NCBI RefSeq assembly: GCF_008065155.1
Contig: NZ_CP042819.1
Span: 248,001 to 312,000, forward strand
Reading direction: 5' to 3'
Source: Octadecabacter sp. SW4
Lineage (GTDB): Bacteria; Pseudomonadota; Alphaproteobacteria; Rhodobacterales; Rhodobacteraceae
Length of the DNA: 64,000 nucleotides
Every line of letters begins with the position of its first letter. Within the stretch, counting starts at the first letter, position 1. Positions 45,188 through 53,592 of this stretch are shown here, one piece after another. A model generated the notes under the pieces. It was not told the origin of the DNA and did no database searches. It saw nothing but the letters and a program-made list of their open reading frames with translations. Made by a program: the position numbers and the translations under genes.

Positions 45188-46030
45188 ATGACTATGACAA
45201 CACTTATGGCGACCGCCGCTATTGCGCTCGCCCTGCCTTTCGCGGCGCTTGCCGACAGCGATCAAAACAAGGCACTCGTCCTTGAGGCACTGCAAAATAC
45301 GCTTCTTGCAGGCGATGTCGATGCTGTCGACGACTACTTTGCGACCGACATTATCCAGCACAATCCGATGTTCGACAACGGGATCGAAGCGCAGAAAGGC
45401 GTCGTCGGTTTCCTCGCCGGCAGTGGCGACTTCAAGGCCGACTATATCCGCGTTATCGCGGATGACGACATTGTCGCCGTGCACGCACGGTACGAAGGCT
45501 TTGGCGAAACGCCGATGATCGCGTTTGACGTCTTCCGCGTCGAGGACGGCAAGATCGCAGAGCACTGGGATAACCTGATCGAAGAGCAGCCGCTTAACCC
45601 GTCGGGCCGCAGCCAGATCGACGGCGCGACAGAGATCACCGACCTAGACCAGACCGAGGCGAACAAGGCCTTGGTCGAGGAATTCCTTACCAAATCAATG
45701 ATCGATCACGCCGAGATCAACCTCACCGACTACATCAGCCCCGTGACCTACCTTCAGCACAATCCGATGGTCGCGGATGGGCTGGAGGGCTTCGGCGCGT
45801 TCATGGCCGAAATGGCCCAGAAGGACATTTCCATGAACTACGCGCAGGTGCATCAGGTGATTGGCGAAGGAAACTTCGTGCTGACCTTGTCTGAAGGGAC
45901 GCTCGGTGATGAGCCCACCGCTTTCTACGACCTCTTCCGCCTCGAAGACGGACTGATCGTCGAGCACTGGGACGTCATTGCTCCTATGCCCGGCCCGGAC
46001 GCCGCGCATAACGAAGCTGGCAAATTCTAA
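45188..46030 (+). CDS. secreted protein with two SnoaL-like domains
   Basis: A 280-residue exported protein with signal peptide TTLMATAAIALALPFAALA. Two NTF2/SnoaL-type domains follow (about 25–140 and 155–275), each with the same features: YFATDIIQHNPMFDNG versus YISPVTYLQHNPMVADG, then VHARYEG versus LTLSEG, then AFDVFRVEDGKIAEHWDN versus FYDLFRLEDGLIVEHWDV. They clearly arose by internal duplication. The family includes cyclases and isomerases, but also many periplasmic proteins of unknown activity. The ATG at 45188 follows a GGAG site. Confidence 0.8.
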   Translation: MTMTTLMATAAIALALPFAALADSDQNKALVLEALQNTLLAGDVDAVDDYFATDIIQHNPMFDNGIEAQKGVVGFLAGSGDFKADYIRVIADDDIVAVHARYEGFGETPMIAFDVFRVEDGKIAEHWDNLIEEQPLNPSGRSQIDGATEITDLDQTEANKALVEEFLTKSMIDHAEINLTDYISPVTYLQHNPMVADGLEGFGAFMAEMAQKDISMNYAQVHQVIGEGNFVLTLSEGTLGDEPTAFYDLFRLEDGLIVEHWDVIAPMPGPDAAHNEAGKF

Positions 46031-46081
46031 TTGAAACCTGCGCCCCCGGCCCGTGCGGGGCGCCCCCAAAAGGAGCAAACA

Positions 46082-46573
46082 ATGAACCGCCGAACTCTTA
46101 TCAAGACATCGCTTGGCGCATCGCTGGCGATCATTCTCGGAACACAAGCAGGAGCACAGGACATGGATGAGCAGACACAAGCATCCTTCGACACCGTGAT
46201 GGCCTTCATGGGCGCGATGGGATCGGGCGACATGGAAGCGATGAACGCACTGATGGCCGACGACATGGTCTGGCACAATGAAGGCGACGAAAGCCTGCCC
46301 TGGATCGGCGAAACCCGCGGCAAGGAAAACATCTTCGAATTCCTCGGCGTCTTTTCTCAGAACCTGCAAACCACGAAGTGGGAAAATACTGACGCCTTCG
46401 CCTCCGGCGACACCGTGGCCGTATTCGGTGTGATGAACGCCGTTACCACCCAATCCGGTAAAGAAACGGGGGACTTCTCCTTCGCCCTGCGCGCCAAGGT
46501 GCGCGACGGTCAGGTGGTTCTCTGGCACTGGTTCGAAGACAGCTTCGCCATCAGCCAAGCCTATAACGGCTGA
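46082..46573 (+). CDS. exported single-domain SnoaL/ketosteroid-isomerase-like protein
   Basis: A 163-residue protein with an N-terminal signal NRRTLIKTSLGASLAIILG; the RR pair suggests possible Tat export. The mature part is one NTF2-like domain: MAFMGAMGSGDMEAMNALMA, DDMVWHNEGDE, then a strand pair and DGQVVLWHWFEDSF. It is a relative of the preceding two-domain gene and 51 bp downstream of it. AAAAGGAG precedes the ATG. A hairpin follows. The reaction is unknown. Confidence 0.78.
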   Translation: MNRRTLIKTSLGASLAIILGTQAGAQDMDEQTQASFDTVMAFMGAMGSGDMEAMNALMADDMVWHNEGDESLPWIGETRGKENIFEFLGVFSQNLQTTKWENTDAFASGDTVAVFGVMNAVTTQSGKETGDFSFALRAKVRDGQVVLWHWFEDSFAISQAYNG

Positions 46574-46583
46574 CCCAAGCACC

Positions 46584-46617
46584 ATGGCACGGCCGGTTTC
46601 AATGCCGGCCGTGCCAT
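46584..46617. terminator. strong hairpin after the SnoaL-like gene
   Basis: ATGGCACGGCCGG pairs perfectly with CCGGCCGTGCCAT (13 bp, 8-base loop) between two co-oriented genes. No T-run follows, so it may be an mRNA-stabilising hairpin or a weak attenuator rather than a classical terminator. Confidence 0.55.
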
Positions 46618-46641
46618 CGCAAATCACAGAAGGCGCGCACT

Positions 46642-47487
46642 ATGACCTATGCAATCACCGCTGTTTCGGGCCAGCTCGGGCGGGAAATCGCCCTGAAGCT
46701 GATCGACAAGGTCGGTTCGGAAAATGTTATGGGTCTGGCCCGCACACCGGCCCGCGTTGAGGGTCTGGGCATCGAGGTTCGCGCGGGTGATTACGACAAA
46801 CCCGACGAGCTTCGTGCATCATTGCAGGGCATCGATGCGCTTGTCTTGGTGTCAGGTATGGCCCCGCCCAAGGACCGCATTCAGCAGCATAGCAATGTGA
46901 TAGAGGCAGCCAGGGAAGCAGGTGTGCGCAAGATCGTCTATACCAGCATTCAGGGACCGGACGAGGGCACAGCGTTTTCGCCGGTTGTTCAAAGCAATCG
47001 CCAGACCGAGGCCGACATCCGCGCCAGCGGTCTGGACTGGGCCATCGGGCGCAACGGCATCTATATCGAACCAGATGTGGAGTATATCGACAGCTACCGC
47101 ACCAAGGGTGAGATCGCCAATAGCGCGGGCGACGGCAAGTGTGGTTACACCACCCGGTCTGAACTGGCCCACGCCTACACCGCATTGGTGACGCAGGATA
47201 ACTTGAACGGTCAGACGGTGAACCTGAACGGTGCCCCCATCACGCAAGAGCAACTGGCCGGATACCTGAACTTGGCCTTCGGCACTCACCTGACCTATCG
47301 CGCGATGTCATCAGCAGATTTCGTCGCGGATCGCACCGCAGATCTCGGCGACTTCATCGGTCCGATCATTGGCGGGATCTATGACGGCATCCGCCACGGC
47401 ACCTATGACCGTTCCGGTGATTTCGAGACCGTCATGGGCCGACCTCACCAAAGCTGGGAAGATTATTTTTCTGCTCTAGCACATTGA
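46642..47487 (+). CDS. NmrA-like atypical SDR (NAD(P)H-binding, QorB type)
   Basis: A 281-residue Rossmann-fold protein. YAITAVSGQLGREIALKLID is the atypical glycine motif of NmrA/QorB proteins (G-x-x-G-x-x-G variant), followed by LVLVSGMAPPKDRI and REAGVRKIVYTSIQGPD. Members reduce quinones (QOR2) or act as redox sensors. It has no SDR catalytic Tyr-x-x-x-Lys of the classical kind. It is the last gene of the LysR-linked group; 380 bp without genes follow. Confidence 0.82.
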   Translation: MTYAITAVSGQLGREIALKLIDKVGSENVMGLARTPARVEGLGIEVRAGDYDKPDELRASLQGIDALVLVSGMAPPKDRIQQHSNVIEAAREAGVRKIVYTSIQGPDEGTAFSPVVQSNRQTEADIRASGLDWAIGRNGIYIEPDVEYIDSYRTKGEIANSAGDGKCGYTTRSELAHAYTALVTQDNLNGQTVNLNGAPITQEQLAGYLNLAFGTHLTYRAMSSADFVADRTADLGDFIGPIIGGIYDGIRHGTYDRSGDFETVMGRPHQSWEDYFSALAH

Positions 47488-47868
47488 GCGCGATGGAAAT
47501 GTTGCGCCAAAACGACGATCCATCCCGGATGAAACTCGGTTCATTCTGCAAGCCGTCTGGACCGGCTGGCGTTCCCGACCTTTGTTCCGCTTGCGATCAC
47601 ATCTACGGTCGGGCGGGACTGTAGCCTTGGCCGCAATTGGAAAGTGCGGCAGCAAGTCATTTACGGGGCTGCCGCTTTGACGCTCGTCCATTGGACCGCG
47701 CTACACTGGGGGTGGGACCGGCCCTGGCGCATCTCGCGTTGCAGGTGCTTCCGAAAATCGACCATGTCTGGTCAACCCAATCGCGCCGTCGCCACGTGTG
47801 ACGGCCCAAAGCACGTGTTTGTGGATCAGACCATCAGCCTGACATGATCGCGACGAAGATCACGCCTT
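47488..47868. other. intergenic region without a recognised gene
   Basis: 381 bp between the NmrA-like gene and the convergent glycosidase gene. Short open frames are present but none resembles a known family, and no clear terminator or RNA structure was seen. It may be remnant DNA at a module boundary. Confidence 0.5.
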
Positions 47869-49146
47869 TCATGCGGCAATCTCGTGTGATTTGAGAATTT
47901 CAATGACCATCGCGGCAGTCCAGGTAAATTGGTCGCCACCACAGGGTTCGGCACCCATCGGGCCGTAGTATTCGGCAAAGCCGCTTTTTTCGATCAGCCG
48001 CAGGCAGTCGGCATTGATCCGGTCAGCCATGACGGTTTCACCGCAGCGTTCAAGACCATCAGAAATCATATAATTCACAATCAGCCAGATCGGCCCGCGC
48101 CAATAGCGCAGGGCGTCAAATTCCGGCACCGTTGGATCGTGGCTTGGTACAAGGTAGTTGCAGTTTTGGGACAGGGCGTCGATCCGGGCGGAAATGGCCT
48201 TGGCTCGCGCCTGCGGGATCGGCGCAAAAGCTGCAAGGATACCACCGATCGACGGGCTGTCGATCAGTGCCCCGATTGCACGGTCATAACACACATACTG
48301 GCCGCGCTTGTCGCTCCACAGGGTGTCCATCGCCACGATGGCTTTGTCGGCCATGGCCTGCGACTGGGCTGCGATCCGGGTCTCGCCAAGCGCGGTGGCC
48401 AGATCGGCGAGATCAACGCAAGACCGGATCAGGATCGCATTGAATCCGGGATCGACAATCCGGAATGGCGAGGCGTCGTGCAGTTCGGAATTGTCCCAAC
48501 CCAGGCTGCGGAACTTCTGAACCAGCCAGATGTAACGCTTGTATTGCTCATCCGTGGGCCGGTGTTCGGGGTTGGCGTGGCTGGTATCGCGTCGCGTGAA
48601 TGGCTCAACGCCTTCGGTTGGCACCCGCTCAAACGCCGCGTCCCAATCGACGGAATTGTCCCGGCCGCTTTCCCACGGGTGGATGATGGCCACAAGGCCG
48701 GTCCCTTGCGGGTCGCGGTTGGCAAAAAACCATTGATGCCAGGCATGGATGCGGGGCAGCAGCGCGCGGGCTTTCTCGGCGGCCAATGCCTTGTCTGTCG
48801 CACGGCCAAAAATCCGACGTACCGCGAATCCTGCGACGGGCGGTTGGGTGATGCCAGAAGTCGACACCGGGCGCGCCGTTGCCCAGACATCAGGGCCAGG
48901 GAAATACCCGTCGTCCAATTCGTGAAAGATGATATGCGGCACCATGCCATCGTCCCATTGATGCGCGAACAGCGTTTCGATTTCGGTCCAGGCCCGCGCT
49001 TCGTCAAAGTGCGCAAAGCCAAGCGCACTCAGCGCGCTGTCCCAGTTCCACTGAAACGGATAAAGACCGTGGGTTGGAACGGTATAGGTGCCGCGATCAT
49101 TGCGGCGCAGCACGGCTTTGGCCTGCTCGATCATGTCGTGTGTCAT
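47869..49146 (-). CDS. GH63-type glycosidase, mannosyl/glucosylglycerate hydrolase-like
   Basis: A 425-residue (α/α)6-barrel hydrolase without a signal peptide, so cytosolic. THGLYPFQWNWDSALSALGF, HQWDDGMVPHIIFHE and GYFPGPDVW are characteristic of bacterial GH63 mannosylglycerate and glucosylglycerate hydrolases. IIHPWESGRDNSVDWDAAFE holds a likely catalytic Asp, and the C-terminal AEYYGPMGAEPCGGDQFTWT the second acid. It follows the transporter genes by 9 bp in the same direction, so the imported solute is probably its substrate. Confidence 0.78.
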   Translation of the reverse strand: MTHDMIEQAKAVLRRNDRGTYTVPTHGLYPFQWNWDSALSALGFAHFDEARAWTEIETLFAHQWDDGMVPHIIFHELDDGYFPGPDVWATARPVSTSGITQPPVAGFAVRRIFGRATDKALAAEKARALLPRIHAWHQWFFANRDPQGTGLVAIIHPWESGRDNSVDWDAAFERVPTEGVEPFTRRDTSHANPEHRPTDEQYKRYIWLVQKFRSLGWDNSELHDASPFRIVDPGFNAILIRSCVDLADLATALGETRIAAQSQAMADKAIVAMDTLWSDKRGQYVCYDRAIGALIDSPSIGGILAAFAPIPQARAKAISARIDALSQNCNYLVPSHDPTVPEFDALRYWRGPIWLIVNYMISDGLERCGETVMADRINADCLRLIEKSGFAEYYGPMGAEPCGGDQFTWTAAMVIEILKSHEIAA

Positions 49147-49155
49147 GGGGTTCTT

Positions 49156-50199
49156 TCAGGCGACGGCAAGCGTGGTTTCGGGATCGAACCACCGCACGCG
49201 GTCGGATTGGGGGGCAAGGGTGAGGGTCTGGCCCGCTTTCACCACCGTGTCGCTGTCCAGAATGACACGGAACATCGCATCATCGATCTGGCAGGTCACC
49301 AGCACATGGGCGCCAAGGGGTTCGACGATCCTGGCGGTGGCCGCAAGGCCGTGTTCAGCGGGTCGCATATCTTCAGGTCTGATTGCGAACTGAAGGTTGG
49401 GGTGGGCGGTGTTCGGCCCGTCGAACGTCTGGCCTGCCACCAGCCATTTGCCATTGCCTTCTGGGGTGGCTGACAAGAAGTTCATCGGCGGGTTGCCGAT
49501 GAAGCTGGCAACGAACTTGGCGGCCGGATCACGGTAGATTTCGATGGGCGCGGCCGCCTGCACGATATTGCCCTCATGCATGACACTGATCCGATCGGCC
49601 ATGCTCATCGCTTCGACCTGATCGTGGGTCACATAGATCGTGGTGGTTTTGCTTTCGGCCAGCACACCTTTCAACTCGGCCCGCATTTCCATGCGCAGCA
49701 GCGCGTCAAGGTTCGACAAGGGTTCGTCCATCAGGATCACGTCCGGTTCCATCGCCAGCGCCCGCGCCACGGCGACCCGCTGCCGCTGACCACCGGAAAG
49801 TTCGCCGGAGTAACGCTTTAGCAACATCTCGATATGCATCAGGCCCGCCACCCGCTCGACCCGGCGCGTGACTTCATCATTGGGCAACTTCTGCATCCGC
49901 AGTCCGAACCCGATGTTTTCAAAAACAGTAAGATGCGGGAACACAGCATAGTTCTGGAACACCATCGCGATACCACGGTCCTTGGGCGCCAGATGATCAA
50001 TGCGCTTGCCGCCGATCCAGACCTCGCCCGAGGTGGCCGTTTCCAGCCCCGCGATGATCCGCAACAAGGTGGACTTGCCGCAACCCGATGCGCCCAGCAG
50101 GACCATGAATTCCTGGTCTGCGATGGTCAGGTCGATATCGCTGAGCGCCTGATAAGCGCCAAAGCGTTTGGCGACGTTCTTGATCTGAATTTCAGCCAA
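49156..50199 (-). CDS. sugar ABC transporter ATPase (MalK/UgpC type)
   Basis: A 347-residue ATPase. Walker A is GASGCGKSTL, the signature is LSGGQRQRVAVARAL, Walker B is VILMDEPLSNLDA and the switch His is in YVTHDQVEAMSM. The C-terminal TOBE/OB domain (about 240–347) is typical of carbohydrate importers and can bind regulatory proteins. It lies between the permease and hydrolase genes in one operon. Confidence 0.93.
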   Translation of the reverse strand: MAEIQIKNVAKRFGAYQALSDIDLTIADQEFMVLLGASGCGKSTLLRIIAGLETATSGEVWIGGKRIDHLAPKDRGIAMVFQNYAVFPHLTVFENIGFGLRMQKLPNDEVTRRVERVAGLMHIEMLLKRYSGELSGGQRQRVAVARALAMEPDVILMDEPLSNLDALLRMEMRAELKGVLAESKTTTIYVTHDQVEAMSMADRISVMHEGNIVQAAAPIEIYRDPAAKFVASFIGNPPMNFLSATPEGNGKWLVAGQTFDGPNTAHPNLQFAIRPEDMRPAEHGLAATARIVEPLGAHVLVTCQIDDAMFRVILDSDTVVKAGQTLTLAPQSDRVRWFDPETTLAVA

Positions 50200-50228
50200 T
50201 ATTCCGGTTCCTTTCTAAATCGCGCGGC

Positions 50229-51068
50229 CTAGCGGTTCGCGATGCCCCACATGGCAAAGAGGTACTTGCGCACGGCGAAGATGAAGATCAGCGCAGGCAC
50301 GACAAGGATGAAGCCGCCAGCGAATTTCAGGTGCAGCGGAGAGGTGTCGAGGTTTTGCAGCAGAAACGCGGTCAGCGTGCGGTTCTCGATGGTCAGCACG
50401 GCGGCGGCGAACACCTCGTTCCACGAGATCACGAAGGCAAAGATCGCCGAGGCCGTGATGCCGGGCAGGATCAGCGGCAACACCACCTTGGTGAAGGCGG
50501 TAAGCCGCGTGCAGCCAAGCGTCCACGCCGCTTCTTCCAGCTCGATCGGGATGCCCGAGAACAGCGAGAAGGTGATCAGCACCGCAAACGGGATTGCCAG
50601 CGTGGTATGCACGAGTGCCAGCCCGAATACGGTATCGTCCAGCCCGGTCTGGATGAACATCACCGCCAGCGGCAGTGCCAGCAGCGGAAGCGGAAACGCC
50701 CGCGTCAGCAGGATCAGCAGCCGGAACAGGCCCTTGCCGGGAAAGTCGAACCGCGACAGCGCATAGCCCGCCGGTGCGCCGATGAGGATCGACATGACCA
50801 TCGTCATCAGCGCCACGATGACCGAGTTTTTCAACGCCGTCAGCATACCGGCGAAACCCGCAAAGAACTGCAGGCTGCCAAAATCAAACTCGGGAATGAA
50901 GGACTTGGGAAAGCTGTTGACGGCGTCCGGTGAGGACAGCGTGTTGATCAACAAAAAGTAGATCGGCACGATCACCCAGGCGCAGAGGAACACGACAGAG
51001 GCCACATACAGAATCCGGCCCGATTTGCGCGTGTCTGTGGACACGTCCAAGGCGGTGGCATCGGTCAT
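50229..51068 (-). CDS. sugar ABC transporter permease (MalG family)
   Basis: A 279-residue inner-membrane protein with six helices. The EAA loop that docks on the ATPase is IELEEAAWTLGCTRLTAFTKVVLPLILPG. Only its start EEAAWTLGC needs noting (about residues 186–194). It overlaps the MalF-type gene by ATGA. An N-terminal cytosolic stretch precedes TM1 (ILYVASVVFLCAWVIVPIYF). Confidence 0.92.
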   Translation of the reverse strand: MTDATALDVSTDTRKSGRILYVASVVFLCAWVIVPIYFLLINTLSSPDAVNSFPKSFIPEFDFGSLQFFAGFAGMLTALKNSVIVALMTMVMSILIGAPAGYALSRFDFPGKGLFRLLILLTRAFPLPLLALPLAVMFIQTGLDDTVFGLALVHTTLAIPFAVLITFSLFSGIPIELEEAAWTLGCTRLTAFTKVVLPLILPGITASAIFAFVISWNEVFAAAVLTIENRTLTAFLLQNLDTSPLHLKFAGGFILVVPALIFIFAVRKYLFAMWGIANR

Positions 51069-51922
51069 ATCGAGGCTCCTTTCGGAACGCGCAGGATGCG
51101 CAGGATGATGAGGGTAAAGCCGATGGAGATACCAAGGATGATCAGGGCCATCGCCGCCGCTGCACCAGAGTTGAGAAGATCAAACTGATAGGCATAGGTT
51201 TCGCCCATCAGCACCGGGAACAACGTGCCGCCAAGGGCTGCGACCACGGCAAAGATTTCAAACGCAAGGATGACGCGCAGGACAAGGGCCGTTTGTAGGC
51301 TTGGGCGCAGCATCGGAAAGGTGATGCGCGTGAACTGCTTCCATTTGGAGGCGCCAAAGACGTCTGCGGCTTCGTAGTATTCCTTTGGGATCAGGCCGAT
51401 GCCAGCCACAAGGATCACCAGCATGATCGCGGTTGCGCGCCAGATTTCGGCCAAGGCGATGGCAAGAAACACGATCCACGGGTTCTGATAGGTCAGCAGG
51501 TTCATCGGCCGATCAATCACGCCGATACCGCTCAGCATCGAGTTCAGGAAACCGGATTGTTCAAAGATCGCCAGCCAGATGATCCCGGCGGCGAGGTCCG
51601 AAATGCCCAGCGGAATGGTCCAGATATAAAGCACCATATCGCGGCCCTTTCCCATTTTGCTGACCATCGTCGCCATCAAGAGCGCCAGCGCCAGTTGGAT
51701 CGGCACCACAGCCGCCGCCAGCAGCAGCGTGTTTTTCAGCGAGATCGGGAACTTCCAGTAGTTCACGACTTCGCGGAAGTTATCCAGAGACCAGCCGCCG
51801 TCCGAAGACCCGAAAGCCTGCTGGGACACCAGAACAAAGGGATAAAGGAAGAACAGACACAGAAACAGCGTGACGGGCAGGATCAGCACGTAGGGCAATA
51901 TGCGGGCGTTCATCGGCATCAC
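51065..51922 (-). CDS. sugar ABC transporter permease (MalF family)
   Basis: A 285-residue permease with six helices. PYVLILPVTLFLCLFFLYPF is TM1, and the EAA loop begins EYYEAADVFGASKWKQF at about 190–206. It pairs with the MalG-type protein to form the channel. The gene follows the binding-protein gene after about 100 bp. Confidence 0.92.
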   Translation of the reverse strand: MMPMNARILPYVLILPVTLFLCLFFLYPFVLVSQQAFGSSDGGWSLDNFREVVNYWKFPISLKNTLLLAAAVVPIQLALALLMATMVSKMGKGRDMVLYIWTIPLGISDLAAGIIWLAIFEQSGFLNSMLSGIGVIDRPMNLLTYQNPWIVFLAIALAEIWRATAIMLVILVAGIGLIPKEYYEAADVFGASKWKQFTRITFPMLRPSLQTALVLRVILAFEIFAVVAALGGTLFPVLMGETYAYQFDLLNSGAAAAMALIILGISIGFTLIILRILRVPKGASI

Positions 51923-52020
51923 TCCGGCTTTGCGCCAAGGCGCTGTCTCAATTTACGTGGGAGAGATGTGTCCGGGCAATGGCGCCCGGACACGTGGCTG
52001 TTGTCAGCCTACCCCGGCGT

Positions 52021-53289
52021 CTACTCGACCGGGCAAGCACCTTCGGAAGGCGCATCAGGGGCCCAGCAAGGCGCGCCGGTCTCTTCCATGATCGCCGCGA
52101 GCGTTGCCTTTTGATCGTCCAGAACCGTGCGGATATCCTGGCGGCCCAGAATGATACGCTCGAACGTATCGACGAAGACGCGGTTGAAATCACCGCCCTT
52201 GTCGCCCAATCCAGCGGGCAGAAGGCCAGGGTTGGCGTCCGGGGAACTGCTCATCTTGGCAATCGCGGCGCCTGCGGCCTGCACGGACGGGGGCAGATCA
52301 TCGGGAAGCTCGACATCCACAACCGGAAAGAAGCTTGTCGCGCGCAGCGTTGCAAGCTGGGTTTCAGGTTCCAGCATATAGGCAACCAGTGCTTTGGCCG
52401 CGTCCATGTCGGGCGCTGTGGTTGGAATCGCAACACCGGCAAGAACCGGCATGAAGCCGCGACCGGTCGGACCCGCAGGTGCCGGGAAGGCGACGAAATC
52501 GTCCGGGCGCTCGTTGAAGGCACCGGCAAGGCGCGATGTGTGATCGAAAACGATCCATGCATCACCGGACAACAACTGTTCCTGCATGAACGAGAAGTTG
52601 GTTGAGGCAGGGTTGGTGTGCTCCCACAGTTCAGCAAATTTTTCCCATGCGACGACGGCTTCCTCGGACGCAAAGGTGCGCACAACGCCGTTGGTATAGG
52701 ACGGATAGAGGTAGCCCTGGAAGAAGCGGTGCTTCAACCCGTCCGGGCCAGCAGGAAAGCCGAACTTGGCCTCGCCGGTTGCTTGGTGCACGTTGGCGGC
52801 CCAGGCGATCAGTTGGTCATAGGTCAGCGCGTCGATATCAGCGCCTTCTGGCAGATATTGCAGAGCTTCGCGGTTGGCGGCCATGATATAGCTGGCCTGC
52901 ATCCAGGGGATATACTGCATTTCGTCGGTGCCGAGCATGGCAAGAGTGTTGAAGGTGTCGCTGCTGGCCATTGCGCCCAGATCGCTCAGGTCGACAAGGT
53001 TCGCGGGGTCCATCGCGGAATAGTCGCCGTGCAGCGCGCCCAGAACACCGATGGAGCCTGAACCGGCTTCCAGTTCCGCGTTCAGACGGGTGATCCACGG
53101 ACCGCCGTCGTTCGGCTGGTAGTCAACGCCATCGGCGAAACCTGACATGACCTGCTCGCGCATGGCCTGGGCTTCCTCAACGGGTTTTGCCTGTGTGGAC
53201 CAGAAAAGAACCTCGGCCTGCGCGGCAACCGCGATACAAGAGATGGCGATGCCAGAAGCCGCGCCGGCGAATTTGGAACGTAGGGTCAT
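52021..53289 (-). CDS. extracellular sugar-binding protein (ABC, family 1)
   Basis: Periplasmic binding protein of 422 residues. The signal peptide is FAGAASGIAISCIAVAAQA, then the mature protein begins EVLFWSTQAKPVEEAQAMR. NFSFMQEQLLSGDAWIVFDH and PAGPTGRGFMPVLAGVAIP are typical inner-face regions of carbohydrate-binding proteins. GGGAGGAAAC precedes the ATG at 53289; the open frame continues to 53556 but crosses the operator region and is not coding. It is the first gene of the transporter operon, divergent from lacI. Confidence 0.9.
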   Translation of the reverse strand: MTLRSKFAGAASGIAISCIAVAAQAEVLFWSTQAKPVEEAQAMREQVMSGFADGVDYQPNDGGPWITRLNAELEAGSGSIGVLGALHGDYSAMDPANLVDLSDLGAMASSDTFNTLAMLGTDEMQYIPWMQASYIMAANREALQYLPEGADIDALTYDQLIAWAANVHQATGEAKFGFPAGPDGLKHRFFQGYLYPSYTNGVVRTFASEEAVVAWEKFAELWEHTNPASTNFSFMQEQLLSGDAWIVFDHTSRLAGAFNERPDDFVAFPAPAGPTGRGFMPVLAGVAIPTTAPDMDAAKALVAYMLEPETQLATLRATSFFPVVDVELPDDLPPSVQAAGAAIAKMSSSPDANPGLLPAGLGDKGGDFNRVFVDTFERIILGRQDIRTVLDDQKATLAAIMEETGAPCWAPDAPSEGACPVE

Positions 53290-53440
53290 GTTTCCTCCCA
53301 GAAGTGAAATGCGAGGCCAGCCTCCCTGCCGGCTCCCGTCGGTAAGCGTTTGGCCTGCTGTCGGCCACGCAAAGTCAATCGGTTTCGAAAAGCCCTTGAA
53401 GGCTTCTGTTGCAGTCGAATCGTCCGAATGGTAAATATAT

Positions 53441-53456
53441 GATATAACGATATATC
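53441..53456. promoter_or_regulatory. LacI-type operator near the binding-protein promoter
   Basis: GATATAACGATATATC is a near-perfect palindrome (14 of 16 positions) around a central CG, the usual LacI-family form. It lies about 150 bp upstream of the binding-protein start and resembles the second site at 53560. Confidence 0.6.
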
Positions 53457-53559
53457 TTATGTCAATGATTTTGTCTGCCGACCTCAGGAAGAGACGCGGT
53501 AAAAGCAGGTAACAGGCAGTATATATTGACGAAATGGTTTGAATTCTTGCAGGCAAATA

Positions 53560-53575
53560 GGTATATCGATGTATC
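53560..53575. promoter_or_regulatory. second LacI-type operator, near the lacI start
   Basis: GGTATATCGATGTATC is palindromic at 12 of 16 positions with a central CG. It is 18 bp upstream of the lacI-type gene and 119 bp from the first site. It probably mediates autoregulation. Confidence 0.5.
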
Positions 53576-53592
53576 TAAAGAGGCGTAGAGTA

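Noticed and set aside
47929-49473. 514-codon open frame on the plus strand
   Set aside because: It is antisense to the GH63-type hydrolase and the ABC ATPase, both with clear motifs.
53290-53556. 89-residue N-terminal extension of the sugar-binding protein
   Set aside because: It would cover the LacI operator region and place the signal peptide inside the protein. The ATG at 53289 has a strong ribosome site.
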